Assembly: GCF_001509555.1 (NCBI RefSeq)
Contig: NZ_LMAS01000004.1
Span: 186,001 to 250,000, forward strand
Length of the DNA: 64,000 bases
Direction of reading: 5' to 3'
From: Bacillus sp. FJAT-29937
GTDB lineage: Bacteria > Bacillota > Bacilli > Bacillales > Cytobacillaceae
The notes under the pieces were generated by a model. That model worked only from the letters and a program-made list of their open reading frames with translations. It ran no database searches and was not told where the DNA came from. Numbering within the stretch: the first letter of the stretch is position 1; the number at the start of each line of letters is the position of its first letter. The position numbers and the translations under genes are program-made. Shown in pieces: positions 50,800-60,162 of the stretch.

Positions 50800-52500
50800 T
50801 TAAAAGCTGCCGGGGATAGAATCGATTCTCCAGCCCTTATCGGTTTGGCGAAAAACGATATGAACAGTCTCGGTCACTAAACTTTCACCTAGCGGAATTT
50901 TAAGATTATATTCTTTTTCAGAGCCCGCATCCTTCGTAAGAAAAATGGTTGCTCTTCCGTAATCAGCACGCGAACCTCCGTCTGCATTGGGCTGAGCAAG
51001 CTTCCCATTATGCAAGACAATGCCAGCTCTTTCCATATATTGATGAATGGCTTCCGCCGAGTATGTGCTTGATAAATATTCGTTTACTTTCTCTTTTGTA
51101 TCAAGATCACTGCCCATGTAACGGTAATCCATCTCATTCAATAGAAAGCTTTCAATTAGACCCTCTTCCATTTTTCCTCCGCTTGTTACATACCAGTAAT
51201 TCTTCACTGCCGTTTGAACCATCTCCAACAACATTTTCTCTTCCTGACTAGTTAACTTCATGTAGTCCGCTCCCGGTCTAATGCTGCTGATTATTTGACC
51301 AACCTCGGGATCATTAATAAATGCTTTATTCTTTCGAACTCCATACGTAAGCGTTTTTGTTTCAAAGAGCGGAGATAAACCATATTCCTCCAAACTGTTA
51401 ATCCAATCTTTTTGATGGGCTTCTACGGTAAAAAGTATTTCCAATTCTTCATTGTCTATAGCTTTGTTTACAGTAACAAGATATTCACTATTATTTCCTT
51501 CTTCACCTTTCATGAAAATACTTGTAGCCATAGCTTTCGGGATATTCATCGTGATATCTGCCTCCCGTACATAAAAAGGAACCGTATCACTATTTCGGTG
51601 TGCAAGATTCTCTTCTATCTCCATTTTCAGACTTTCAAATTCATCTCTGGAAGGAAAACTCATTTTCAAATTCATACCTTTTTCAATTGCTTGAATCGCT
51701 AGCTCAGGGTGCCCTTCTTTTAACCTTGCATCCGCAAGAAAATACCAATAATAAGGAGCATTAGGAACATTCATCGCCCTTGCATCGTAGTAATCAGCTA
51801 CCTTCGCGAAATAGGCAGGATAGAAGCTTAAGTCAGATTGAAAGGAAGTATGATCCCACTTAACAAGATCTGTTCTATACACATCAGCCATTTCTCGATT
51901 CCAAATGGCTAATCTTGCCTGTGAGTCCTTTTTATCCTCTGGAATCAAAACCTCCAGTTCGTGGTAGTTTACCTGTGCTAATTTCACTAAGCCACCCTTT
52001 CCGCCTTTGGCTCCCGGTTCCCATGTGAAAATGTCAAGGATATTACCCGCTGATACACCGATTTTCCAGCCTAATAATAGTTCTGGCCTTCCGTCACCAG
52101 TAATATCTGCGCTGCTTGCCCAACTGACTTCATATCCAGTCCCTTTAATTTCCGACTCTTTTATCCATTCGCCTTTTTCTTTCCGTAAAATTAACGCCCC
52201 TGATTGTTCTTGTTTTCCAATGGAATGGTAAAGAAAAACAACCTCATTATCCCCATCTCCATCTAAATCCGCTTGTATAGTAGAATCATTGCCTACCGGC
52301 TGACCAGCCATTGTAAATATCGTACCGGCTGGCAAGAATTCTTTAGATTTTAATAGCAGTGTTTTTTCTATTTCACTAGACGCCTCCGCATATTGAGGTG
52401 CTTGTATTAATGTCACTGGCTCTGGAAGGAAGTTGCATCCCCCAAGAAAAAATGTACTGGCTAAGAACATTGCATAAAACCGCAAATAATATTTCCTCAT
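50800..52500 (-). CDS. Lipoprotein with FG-GAP/EF-hand-like calcium loops
   Basis: A 566-residue predicted lipoprotein. Its signal peptide ends in the lipobox FFLGGC with Cys near residue 22. Two acidic loops, ADLDGDGDNEVVFLY near 78-92 and ADITGDGRPELLLGW near 131-145, are typical of calcium-binding FG-GAP/VCBS repeats. A region near 240-275 (PYYWYFLADARLKEGHPELAIQAIEKG) looks like one TPR unit. The C-terminal third is strand-rich and ends WRIDSIPGSF, as in small lumenal NTF2-like domains. I do not recognise the family by name. The gene follows a two-component system in the same direction (108 bases gap) and could be its sensor aid or target. Confidence 0.78.
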   Translation of the reverse strand: MRKYYLRFYAMFLASTFFLGGCNFLPEPVTLIQAPQYAEASSEIEKTLLLKSKEFLPAGTIFTMAGQPVGNDSTIQADLDGDGDNEVVFLYHSIGKQEQSGALILRKEKGEWIKESEIKGTGYEVSWASSADITGDGRPELLLGWKIGVSAGNILDIFTWEPGAKGGKGGLVKLAQVNYHELEVLIPEDKKDSQARLAIWNREMADVYRTDLVKWDHTSFQSDLSFYPAYFAKVADYYDARAMNVPNAPYYWYFLADARLKEGHPELAIQAIEKGMNLKMSFPSRDEFESLKMEIEENLAHRNSDTVPFYVREADITMNIPKAMATSIFMKGEEGNNSEYLVTVNKAIDNEELEILFTVEAHQKDWINSLEEYGLSPLFETKTLTYGVRKNKAFINDPEVGQIISSIRPGADYMKLTSQEEKMLLEMVQTAVKNYWYVTSGGKMEEGLIESFLLNEMDYRYMGSDLDTKEKVNEYLSSTYSAEAIHQYMERAGIVLHNGKLAQPNADGGSRADYGRATIFLTKDAGSEKEYNLKIPLGESLVTETVHIVFRQTDKGWRIDSIPGSF

Positions 52501-52608
52501 AATATCCCCCTTTATTTCCTCCTTGCAAAAAGAATACTACAATTAGCATTGGAATTCGTTTCAAATAGGTTACCTAAACATTGCACATACATTAAGAAGT
52601 TCAGAATG

Positions 52609-53988
52609 CTAATCTGCATTAGGTAAGGATATGATGGCGGTTGTCCCTTGGCCGACCACACTATTAATTTCAAGGCTTCCTCCATGGGCATGAATTATTT
52701 CGTGGCAAATAGCTAGTCCGAGGCCAGTGCCTGACCCACGGAATTTACCTTTATAAAATTTCTTCGTGATGGCAGGCAAATCATCAGGTGGGATTCCTTT
52801 TCCTGTGTCCGTTATTTCAATGATTGTCATTCCGTCTTTCTGTTTAACATAAACGGTAATACTGCCATTTTGGGGTGTAAATTTAAGAGCATTATCCAGA
52901 ATGTTAATCAATACTTGCTTCATCCGGTTTCGATCAAGTTTAAGATTTAAAACCTCAGGCATTGTTAATACTTTTAAATTTACCATCTGTCTCTCTGCAC
53001 GTGGATGCAGCTGTCCAGCGACTTCCCTTATTAATTTTGAAAGGTCAGCACTAGCTAAAAGATATTCTACTTTGCCAGTTGATAAACTCGATAAATCAAG
53101 CAAATCCCCTAGCATCAGATTTAACCTGTCACTTTCATTTGAAATGATTTCAAGCCCTTCTTTGAACATCGGATCATCAGACAACGAATGTAAAGTGACT
53201 GCCCATCCTTTGACAGAGGTTAATGGTGTTCTTAATTCATGTGAAACAGATGCAATAAATTCATTTTTTAGCTTTTCATGCTTTTCAACTTCCCTAGCCA
53301 TAAAGTTTAATGTATCAGCCAGCTTGCCGATTTCATCATCCTTTTTCTTCGGTATTCTTGTCGCAAAAGAACCAGCAGCCATTTGCTCTGCAGCCAATGT
53401 AATCGTTCTTATTGGTTTTGTAATGGAGACTGCCAGGAAATAGCTAAAACATGCTACAAGTAAAATAACAATAATTCCAATTCCAGCTAACATGACTGAA
53501 TTTTGAATAAAAACAGCATATAGATTGTCTATAGAAGAAATGAACCTGACCGCTCCAATTGGTTCATTTTCCACTAAAATTGGCTGTGTGACTGCTAACA
53601 GCTTTTCATCCCCGTTATCACCCATCCAATAGCCTGTCGTGCCATTTAAACCCGATTTAACATCCTCAAGAGCCGAAAGATTTAATTTCCCCTGGTCATG
53701 AGTATTAGCTAGCACAGTCCCATCTGAATCAATGATTTGCACCTGTGCACCGATGTTAAAATGATATTGACTAAGAAGCTGTTCTGCTTGATTGGACAGC
53801 TTTCCAGACTCAATATATGGCTCATAAAAGGTCGAGAACATGGATCCCTGATCTCTAAGAGCCTGTTTGACTCCACCCATGTAATAATTGTATAGGGCAG
53901 TCAGAATAATAGTCTCATATAGAACAACCGTAAAGATAATTAATAAAAGATAACTCCATACTAGACGCTTCTTTATCCCTTTCTTCAT
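52609..53988 (-). CDS. Membrane sensor histidine kinase (PhoR/ResE-like layout)
   Basis: A 459-residue kinase. Transmembrane helices lie near residues 10-33 and 167-190, around a sensor domain of about 130 residues of the Cache/PAS-like type (AQVQIIDSDGTVLANTHDQG). HAMP is at about 190-240. HisKA has EFIASVSHELRTPLTSVKGW near 246-265, the N box is QVLINILDNALKFTPQ, and G boxes are DTGKGIPPDD and GTGLGLAICHEI. The ATG at 53988 overlaps the regulator stop by ATGA. No specific family member can be named with confidence. Confidence 0.83.
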   Translation of the reverse strand: MKKGIKKRLVWSYLLLIIFTVVLYETIILTALYNYYMGGVKQALRDQGSMFSTFYEPYIESGKLSNQAEQLLSQYHFNIGAQVQIIDSDGTVLANTHDQGKLNLSALEDVKSGLNGTTGYWMGDNGDEKLLAVTQPILVENEPIGAVRFISSIDNLYAVFIQNSVMLAGIGIIVILLVACFSYFLAVSITKPIRTITLAAEQMAAGSFATRIPKKKDDEIGKLADTLNFMAREVEKHEKLKNEFIASVSHELRTPLTSVKGWAVTLHSLSDDPMFKEGLEIISNESDRLNLMLGDLLDLSSLSTGKVEYLLASADLSKLIREVAGQLHPRAERQMVNLKVLTMPEVLNLKLDRNRMKQVLINILDNALKFTPQNGSITVYVKQKDGMTIIEITDTGKGIPPDDLPAITKKFYKGKFRGSGTGLGLAICHEIIHAHGGSLEINSVVGQGTTAIISLPNAD

Positions 53989-54695
53989 CCGAGCTGCTCG
54001 CCTTCTTCAAAACAATAGCCAAATCCCCAGATTGTTTTTAAATATAATGGATTGGAAGGATCATCTTCAATTTTTTCTCTTAATCTTCTAATATGCACAT
54101 CAACTGTTTTAGGGTCTCCAAAATAATTTAATCCCCATATTTCATCAAGAAATTCATCTCTTGAAATCGTTTCATTCAACTTTTCAAAGAAATATTTCAT
54201 TAGCTGAAACTCACGGGGAGTTAATTTTAAAAGCTGGCCCGATTTATAAACTCTTTGTGTTTTAATATCAATTACGTATGGACCTGCCTCTAATTTTGAA
54301 GCTTTTGCCGGCTGATGGGTGATTTCTGTTCTTCTTAATACAGTCCTAATTCTTGCTACAAGCTCCAGCGGATTAAAAGGTTTCACAATATAATCATCTG
54401 CCCCAAGCTCAAGACCCATTATTTTATCCATATCCTGTCCTCGTGCAGAAAGGATAATGATTGGCAGGTGAGGATTCTTTTCCCTTATCATCGTGCATAT
54501 CTCAAAGCCATCCATATCAGGAAGCATGAGATCAAGAATAACTAAAGAGGGGTTATACTCTTCAACTAGCTTTAAGGCAAGCTTCCCTTCACCAGCTTCC
54601 ATTACTTCAAAATTAGATCTTTGCAGATTAAATGCGATTAATTTACGAATGGATAGCTCATCTTCAACAATTAATATTTTTCCGTTTGTCGTCAT
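53985..54695 (-). CDS. OmpR-family response regulator
   Basis: A 236-residue regulator. The receiver has IVEDELS, the phospho-Asp in LVILDLMLP near residue 55, and the Lys in IVKPFNP near 105. The winged helix is at about 140-232 (TVDVHIRRLREKIEDD, IWGFGYCFEE). AGGGTGA precedes the ATG at 54695. It is the first gene of a unit with a kinase and probably the lipoprotein. It is divergent from the DHODH-membrane fusion gene, 189 bases away. Confidence 0.84.
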   Translation of the reverse strand: MTTNGKILIVEDELSIRKLIAFNLQRSNFEVMEAGEGKLALKLVEEYNPSLVILDLMLPDMDGFEICTMIREKNPHLPIIILSARGQDMDKIMGLELGADDYIVKPFNPLELVARIRTVLRRTEITHQPAKASKLEAGPYVIDIKTQRVYKSGQLLKLTPREFQLMKYFFEKLNETISRDEFLDEIWGLNYFGDPKTVDVHIRRLREKIEDDPSNPLYLKTIWGFGYCFEEGEQLG

Positions 54696-54884
54696 TTTTT
54701 CACCCTATTTGAATAATTTTCAGTTGCCCATTTAATTTAGACGATTAAATATGCAAACTGTCACATCTTACCATTATATTTTCTTAATAATAAAAATTCC
54801 CTAAAAACCATTGTATTTCCTCTTTTATTTGCAAATTCTTCCTGTAGAATAGAGATATAGTTCTTATAAAGGGGGGACAGCTTT

Positions 54885-56735
54885 ATGCCTGATTGGTCCT
54901 ATCACCCTTTGTTTAAACCGCTGCTTTCCCGGCTATCCGGTTCGGCCGGAAGAGAATTCATTCACCGGGGAATGGATATGATTGCGAGTGTGCCAGGCGG
55001 AAAACAAGGAATTGAATTTCTTGGCCATATGAAACCTTCTCCCACAATAGGCAAAAAGTTATTTAACTGTACATTTTCAAGCCCCATCGGTTTAAGCGGA
55101 AATATTGACCCGCTCTTGTCCGGAACAAAGGCATTTTCTTATCTCGGCTTCGGTTTCATTGAAGTTGGTCCTGTCAGTTTGGATCCTTATGACTCCAAAG
55201 AGACAGCAAGATTCGATCATCAAACAGGGACGATTTTCTTTCCAAGGCCGCTCGAATCAATAGGGATCGATCAAACTGTGAAAAGGTTAAAGAAACAGAA
55301 GCTGACTATTCCTCTATTTATTCGATTAAATATAGGCAGCACTGAAAATATGGAGGATTTAATTAAGCTTTCAAAGCCGTTGACTCCATATGCAGATGCA
55401 TTTGTAATTGATTTTCTTTCAATAACCAACGCCAGTCCGCATATAGAACTTCTTGCAAAAGAAAGCAAGAAACCGATTATTCTGGCCATTGCACACAATA
55501 AAATAGAAAAATTCCTCTCTGACATTCAATCACTAATTAGCTCAAATTGCATAAATGGAATATTAATTGAGGAAGCGAATGAAGTTCAGACTCGGGGCAG
55601 GCAAACGATGGAGATAGTAAACACCTTAAAGCTTCTTCAAGGTAAGCAAACGTATGAGATTCCTATCATTATTTCAGGAGGAGTATATGAGCCTGAAGAC
55701 GCCGTTCTGCTTCATAATTTAGGAGCAGACCTTATCATGCTGACAGAAGGCTATGTCTCATCTGGCCCTGGCCTTCCAAAAAGAATTAATGAAGCTCTCG
55801 CCGATTCTAAAGGAATAGATGACGAGGTTTTACAAGGCTGGAAATGGTACTGGCTGTTTGGGTTGATTATTTTCTGCGGAGGATTTCTAGCACTTATTTT
55901 TAGTATGACACGTGTCATTCTTCCATATGATGAAGCATTTATCCAAATGACAAGAGCGGAATTAATCGCCTTAAATCCGAACATCCTTAAATTTATGGCT
56001 CATGATCGGATGACCCTGGCCGGAACGATGATTTCTGGGTCGATTCTTTATATGCAGCTCGCGAGAAACGGAGTGCAATTTGGGCTGCATTGGGCAAGGA
56101 AAGCGTTTAATATTGCTGCCATTTCTGGATTTTTAGGCATACTTCTATTTATCGGGTATGGATACTTTGATTGGCTGCATGGTTTATTTTGGCTTATCTT
56201 GCTTCCATTTTTCATATGGGGTGTTCGTCAAACAAAAGGAGCGATTCATTCTCCCGTATCAAAAAACCGCAGAAATACATCAAATTGGAAAAAATCACTT
56301 TGGGGACAGCTCTGCTTCGTCATTTTGGGATTTTCATTTGTCATTGGCGGAGTAGTCATCTCGACGATCGGAACGACAAGTATTTTTGTACCGACAGATA
56401 TTGGGTTTATTTGTATCCCGCCTGAGATTCTTAATGAAATGAATAACCGGCTTATTCCAGTCATTGCCCATGATCGGGCCGGATTTGGGAGTGCCTTATT
56501 TAGTGTCGGGCTCCTTGTACTTATGATGGCGCTTTGGGGCTATCATGAAGGGGCGAAATGGGTATGGTATTCCTTTCTATTTGGGGGCATACCAGCCTTT
56601 TCAGCCGGTATTTTGACTCACTTTTTTATCGGCTATACGACCTTCATTCACCTTCTTCCGGCATATATTGCCTTACTTCTTTATATAGCCGGGCTTATTT
56701 TATCAAAAGGGTTTTTATTTGATCAATGTAAATAA
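54885..56735 (+). CDS. Dihydroorotate-dehydrogenase-like domain fused to a duplicated membrane domain
   Basis: A 616-residue two-part protein. Residues 1-310 are a TIM barrel of the class 2 PyrD type: SSPIGLSGNIDPLLSGTKA near 65-83, GFGFIEVGPVS near 88-98, and the phosphate-binding end IIISGGVYEPEDAV ... GADLIMLTEGYVSSGPGLPKRI. The usual N-x-S-x-PN active-site motif is changed to SITNASPH, so orotate chemistry is doubtful. From residue 322 on there are about seven transmembrane helices. In them two segments of about 45 residues repeat, each ending AHDR (KFMAHDRMTLAGTMISGSIL near 366-385 and PVIAHDRAGFGSALFSVGLL near 526-545). A GGGGGGACA site precedes the ATG. No pyr genes are near. Confidence 0.75.
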   Translation: MPDWSYHPLFKPLLSRLSGSAGREFIHRGMDMIASVPGGKQGIEFLGHMKPSPTIGKKLFNCTFSSPIGLSGNIDPLLSGTKAFSYLGFGFIEVGPVSLDPYDSKETARFDHQTGTIFFPRPLESIGIDQTVKRLKKQKLTIPLFIRLNIGSTENMEDLIKLSKPLTPYADAFVIDFLSITNASPHIELLAKESKKPIILAIAHNKIEKFLSDIQSLISSNCINGILIEEANEVQTRGRQTMEIVNTLKLLQGKQTYEIPIIISGGVYEPEDAVLLHNLGADLIMLTEGYVSSGPGLPKRINEALADSKGIDDEVLQGWKWYWLFGLIIFCGGFLALIFSMTRVILPYDEAFIQMTRAELIALNPNILKFMAHDRMTLAGTMISGSILYMQLARNGVQFGLHWARKAFNIAAISGFLGILLFIGYGYFDWLHGLFWLILLPFFIWGVRQTKGAIHSPVSKNRRNTSNWKKSLWGQLCFVILGFSFVIGGVVISTIGTTSIFVPTDIGFICIPPEILNEMNNRLIPVIAHDRAGFGSALFSVGLLVLMMALWGYHEGAKWVWYSFLFGGIPAFSAGILTHFFIGYTTFIHLLPAYIALLLYIAGLILSKGFLFDQCK

Positions 56736-56779
56736 AAAAAATCGGCAAATGCCCTTGTAGGCACGTGCCGATTTTTTTT
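56735..56779. terminator. Bidirectional terminator between the fusion gene and tcyP
   Basis: AAAAAAATCGGCA and TGCCGATTTTTTT bound a loop of about 18 bases that can pair further. It lies between convergent stop codons. Confidence 0.85.
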
Positions 56780-58166
56780 ATGCTTCTGCTTCAATTTTCT
56801 CATCCATATTGTTGTAAACACTTGAATCAATTTCACCAGTAACTCTGCTCGTTAGAAGCCCTGAAGTCATAGAACCACTTACGTTAAGTGCAGTACGTCC
56901 CATATCGATTAGCGGCTCGACTGAGATTAAGAGACCGGCTAGGGCAACTGGTAAATTTAAAGCGGATAAAACTAAGATAGCTGCAAAAGTTGCACCGCCT
57001 CCAACTCCAGCAACACCGAAGGAGCTAATCGCTACAACGGCAATAACTGTTGCGATGAACGATGGTGATAATGGATCAATTCCTACTGTTGGCGCAATCA
57101 TGACAGCAAGCATGGCTGGATAAATACCGGCACATCCATTTTGGCCGATCGAAAGACCAAACGATCCTGAGAAGTTAGCGATTCCATCAGGAACACCGAG
57201 AGACTTCTGAGTTTGAATATTTAATGGCAACGCACCGGCACTTGAACGTGATGTAAAGGCAAAGGTTAGTACAGGGAACGCCTTTTTCACATATGTTATT
57301 GGATTTAGTCCAGCAAATGTCAGCAATAATAAATGAATTAGGAACATAACGAGCAATGCTACGTAGGACGCGAGCACAAACTTACCTAGCTTTAGTATCG
57401 CATCAAAATCACTTAATGCTACTGTTTTTGTCATAATAGCAAGGACACCATATGGAGTTAAGCGTAAAATAATCGTCACGACTCGCATAATTATTGCGTA
57501 AAATGCATCTACAATTTTCGAGAATAATTCAGCTTGTTCAGGTGCCTTTCTTCTAACACCTAAAAAGGCAAATCCGAGAAATGCTGCAAAGATAACAACT
57601 GAAATGGTTGATGTAGGACGTGCACCAGTTAAATCCAAGAATGGGTTGGCTGGAAGTAATTCCAAAATTTGCTGCGGCAGTGTTTTACCCTGCACTTCAA
57701 GATTTTTTTGCTCTATTACTTCGCCGCGTGCTACTTCAGCTTCGCCTTGAGTAATCTGAACAGACTCCAAATTAAATCCTAAAGTCGTAGCAATACCGAC
57801 AGCTGCTGATACAGCTGTTGTAGCAATTAGCAAGCCAAGAATAAGGGTACTGATTTTCCCAATATTATTGCTCAGCTTCAGCTTTGTAAAGGCAGTTAAT
57901 ATGGATATGAATACAAGCGGCATAACAATCATTTGCAGAAACTTTACATAGCCTCCGCCGACAATGTTAAACCATGCTGTAGATTCTGCAAGTACCTTTG
58001 AAGCGGGTCCATAAATATACTGCAGTACAAAACCGAACACAATCCCTAATCCTAATGCAGTAAAAACACGTTTAGAAAACGATACATGTTTTTTCTGCAT
58101 ATAGAACAGGCCAATAATAATTAATAACATGATAGCAATATTTACGATAACAAGACCTGTTGTCAT
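56778..58166 (-). CDS. tcyP: L-cystine/proton symporter TcyP
   Basis: A 462-residue carrier of the dicarboxylate/cation symporter (DAACS) family with about eight helices and two hairpin loops. Loops are FTSRSSAGALPLNIQ near 310-324 and SSFGVAGVGGGATFAAILVLSALNLP near 384-409. Signature stretches MIVMPLVFISIL and GGGYVKFLQ lie near 75-95. Length and sequence match B. subtilis TcyP (463 aa), the main cystine importer. The ATG at 58166 (MTTGLVIVN) follows AGGAGG. A strong SigA promoter precedes it. In B. subtilis the gene is repressed by CymR. Confidence 0.9.
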   Translation of the reverse strand: MTTGLVIVNIAIMLLIIIGLFYMQKKHVSFSKRVFTALGLGIVFGFVLQYIYGPASKVLAESTAWFNIVGGGYVKFLQMIVMPLVFISILTAFTKLKLSNNIGKISTLILGLLIATTAVSAAVGIATTLGFNLESVQITQGEAEVARGEVIEQKNLEVQGKTLPQQILELLPANPFLDLTGARPTSTISVVIFAAFLGFAFLGVRRKAPEQAELFSKIVDAFYAIIMRVVTIILRLTPYGVLAIMTKTVALSDFDAILKLGKFVLASYVALLVMFLIHLLLLTFAGLNPITYVKKAFPVLTFAFTSRSSAGALPLNIQTQKSLGVPDGIANFSGSFGLSIGQNGCAGIYPAMLAVMIAPTVGIDPLSPSFIATVIAVVAISSFGVAGVGGGATFAAILVLSALNLPVALAGLLISVEPLIDMGRTALNVSGSMTSGLLTSRVTGEIDSSVYNNMDEKIEAEA

Positions 58167-58206
58167 TTTCTTTCCTCCTAAAATAATAATCTTCAATAAT
58201 GATAAA

Positions 58207-58235
58207 ACTATATCTCATGTAATCCTATGAGTCAA
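58207..58235 (-). promoter_or_regulatory. SigA promoter of tcyP
   Basis: On the minus strand TTGACT (58235-58230), a 17-base spacer and TATAGT (58212-58207). TAATTCCTAC lies directly upstream of the -35 and might be part of a CymR operator; that part is a guess. Confidence 0.7.
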
Positions 58236-58385
58236 GTAGGAATTAAAAACTCCTTATTGATTTTTATTTTATCCTTGGAATTTTTTTAAATGCATAATAC
58301 TTTTATTATTTAGGGGTTTATTTTACAATTAAAAGGATATATTCTTTTTATAATATTAAAAATTTTTATTGAATGGGATGGTGTA

Positions 58386-58574
58386 ATGATGGCAGATAGC
58401 AAAAAGGATAAAAACGAAAAAAAGGATTTAAACATTGGCTCGAAAGTATCCCTCAATGGTCTTGTTACTGCTGTTTTTGACAACATGGTACATGTTCAAA
58501 TCGGTGCTAAAATTGTTACTGTCCATATGAAGGACTTGTACTCAGGTCTTAATCAAACTTTGCTGAAAAATTAA
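58386..58574 (+). CDS. DUF2187 (YkvS-like, KOW-type) small protein
   Basis: A 62-residue soluble protein. The N-terminus is highly charged (DSKKDKNEKKDLN). A small beta-barrel-like part follows (IGSKVSLNGLVTAVFDNMVHVQIGAKIVTVHMKDL), matching DUF2187, of which YkvS is the B. subtilis member. A GGGATGGTG stretch serves as the ribosome binding site; either of two adjacent ATGs may be used. Its function is unknown. Confidence 0.78.
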   Translation: MMADSKKDKNEKKDLNIGSKVSLNGLVTAVFDNMVHVQIGAKIVTVHMKDLYSGLNQTLLKN

Positions 58575-58601
58575 CATAGTGTTTTTTCAATAAACAATAG
58601 G

Positions 58602-58626
58602 AGCAGCTAATTTATGCTGCTCCTCT
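58602..58626. terminator. Bidirectional terminator between the DUF2187 gene and proI
   Basis: GGAGCAGC and GCTGCTCC form a perfect 8-base stem with an 8-base loop between convergent genes. T-rich tracts on both sides are interrupted. Confidence 0.7.
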
Positions 58627-58641
58627 GTTTATTTTGAAAAA

Positions 58642-59451
58642 TTACTGTTTAGAGAGTGCTTTTGTTTTCTCCGTGCACTTCTCCATTGCCGAAAGGACTG
58701 CAGTTCGCAATCCCTTACTTTCAAGCTCTGCTACCGCCTCGATTGTTGCTCCTCCAGGAGTACAAACCTCATCTTTAAGCTCACCCGGATGTTTTCCCGT
58801 TTCGAGAACCATTTTCGCAGCCCCTACTACAGCTTGGGCTGCTAATTTATAAGACTGCTCTCTTGTTAATCCGTTTTTGACTCCTCCATCCGCTAATGCC
58901 TCGATAAACATATATACATAGGCAGGCGATGAGGCACTAATAGCTGGAATAGAATCCATTAAGCTTTCAGCAACGACTTCAGCCCGTCCAAAGCACGAAA
59001 AAACACGAAGAACTTCATCAAGTTCCTCTTTCGTCACAAATTGGTTTGCACAAAGTACGCTCATCCCCTCTCCAATTAATGAAGGTGTATTGGGCATAGA
59101 CCGAATCGCTTTAACCTTCCTCGGAAACGACTCCTCAAGGAATTGCAGGCTAATTCCTGCAGCAATTGTGATAATGAGAGCATGAGGCTTAATGATATTT
59201 TTAATCTCCTCAATAATTGCTTGATGAAGATTTGGCTTAATCGCAAGGAAAAGTATATCAGCATGTTCTGCAACTGCTTTATTATCCGTTGTTACCCGAA
59301 TAGGGAACCTTTCCATCACATTCCTAACTGTCTCATTTGAAGCCGCACTTGCCATAATGTTTTCAGCTGGAACTTTATCTGCATGAAGGATTCCGCCTAT
59401 AATCGCCTGAGCCATTTTCCCCGCACCTATGAAACCAATCATTCTATTCAA
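58642..59451 (-). CDS. proI: Pyrroline-5-carboxylate reductase (ProI/ProC)
   Basis: A 269-residue enzyme for the last step of proline synthesis, reducing pyrroline-5-carboxylate with NAD(P)H. The nucleotide fold begins FIGAGKMAQAIIGGIL near residues 7-22. The signature DSIPAISASSPAYVYMFIEALADGGVKNGL appears near 163-192 with the usual SGSGPAY changed to SASSPAY. The C-terminal CTPGGATIEAVAELESKGLR is conserved near 230-249. The start is a TTG at 59451 after a weak GGGATGTG site, or the ATG three codons on. It is last in a unit with a NUDIX gene and a YqjP-like gene; proI (yqjO) and yqjP are neighbours in B. subtilis too. Confidence 0.9.
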   Translation of the reverse strand: MNRMIGFIGAGKMAQAIIGGILHADKVPAENIMASAASNETVRNVMERFPIRVTTDNKAVAEHADILFLAIKPNLHQAIIEEIKNIIKPHALIITIAAGISLQFLEESFPRKVKAIRSMPNTPSLIGEGMSVLCANQFVTKEELDEVLRVFSCFGRAEVVAESLMDSIPAISASSPAYVYMFIEALADGGVKNGLTREQSYKLAAQAVVGAAKMVLETGKHPGELKDEVCTPGGATIEAVAELESKGLRTAVLSAMEKCTEKTKALSKQ

Positions 59452-59487
59452 TTAAACACATCCCGACTTTTTACATATTTAAAGTGG

Positions 59488-60132
59488 CTACTTTTGATCA
59501 TTATGAACGAACCCATCTCTGTTAAGAATTTCGATAAAATGCTTAAGAATTCTAGCTGTTAAACCCCATATCACCTTGTCTTCATAATAATAAAAACACT
59601 CGTCCATTTTCCTCGTTTGCCAATCATATTTTTCTCCGCCGATAATTTGGTTAAAGGGAAAATCTTTTTCGGGCTCGACTCTAAAGCGTATTTGAAAGGT
59701 CTCGGGCTCCGTTTTCTTTAAGTAGGATAGCGGGACAGTGAAGGTCTCCTTCACTTCACTTCGGTTAATATTGATCATTTCCGGATTGCTTATGTGGCCA
59801 ACGTAAGGATAAATAATCGTTCCAAATGGAGAAATCATATAATCTAACGGAAAAACATGATGAATATGATCCTCTCTTATCCCTAACTCTTCCGAAGTCT
59901 CCCGTATTGCTGTATGCTTCTCATCGCGATCCATCCTATCGACCCTTCCCCCTGGAAAGCAAACTTCACCCGGCTGTCTTCTTAATTGCAGAGAGCGAAC
60001 CTCAAATAAAAGGTGAATATCATCTTCCATTTGGATAAGGGGGATGAGGATGGCATATTTAGAAAATTCCTCACTTCCTAGAATGGAAGGTGTACGGTTT
60101 TTAAGCTTATTTACTATTTTCTGAAGATCCAT
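59488..60132 (-). CDS. NUDIX hydrolase, CoA-pyrophosphatase type
   Basis: A 214-residue NUDIX protein. LRRQPGEVCFPGGRVDRMD near residues 50-68 is the CoA-pyrophosphatase (NudL/UPF0035) pattern. The catalytic box ends TAIRETSEELGI near 74-85, and the downstream VGHISNPEMININRSEVKETF is typical of NudL. It probably cleaves CoA or acyl-CoA to phosphopantetheine forms, clearing oxidised CoA. GGAGGTG precedes the ATG. It lies 31 bases after the YqjP-like gene and 36 before proI, so one transcript is likely. Confidence 0.86.
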   Translation of the reverse strand: MDLQKIVNKLKNRTPSILGSEEFSKYAILIPLIQMEDDIHLLFEVRSLQLRRQPGEVCFPGGRVDRMDRDEKHTAIRETSEELGIREDHIHHVFPLDYMISPFGTIIYPYVGHISNPEMININRSEVKETFTVPLSYLKKTEPETFQIRFRVEPEKDFPFNQIIGGEKYDWQTRKMDECFYYYEDKVIWGLTARILKHFIEILNRDGFVHNDQK

Positions 60133-60162
60133 TTCCTACACCTCCATACTTTGTTGAACACG

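Noticed and set aside
54885..56735. Annotation as ordinary dihydroorotate dehydrogenase PyrD
   Set aside because: The active-site loop differs, the protein is nearly twice the PyrD length with a membrane half, and no pyrimidine genes are near.
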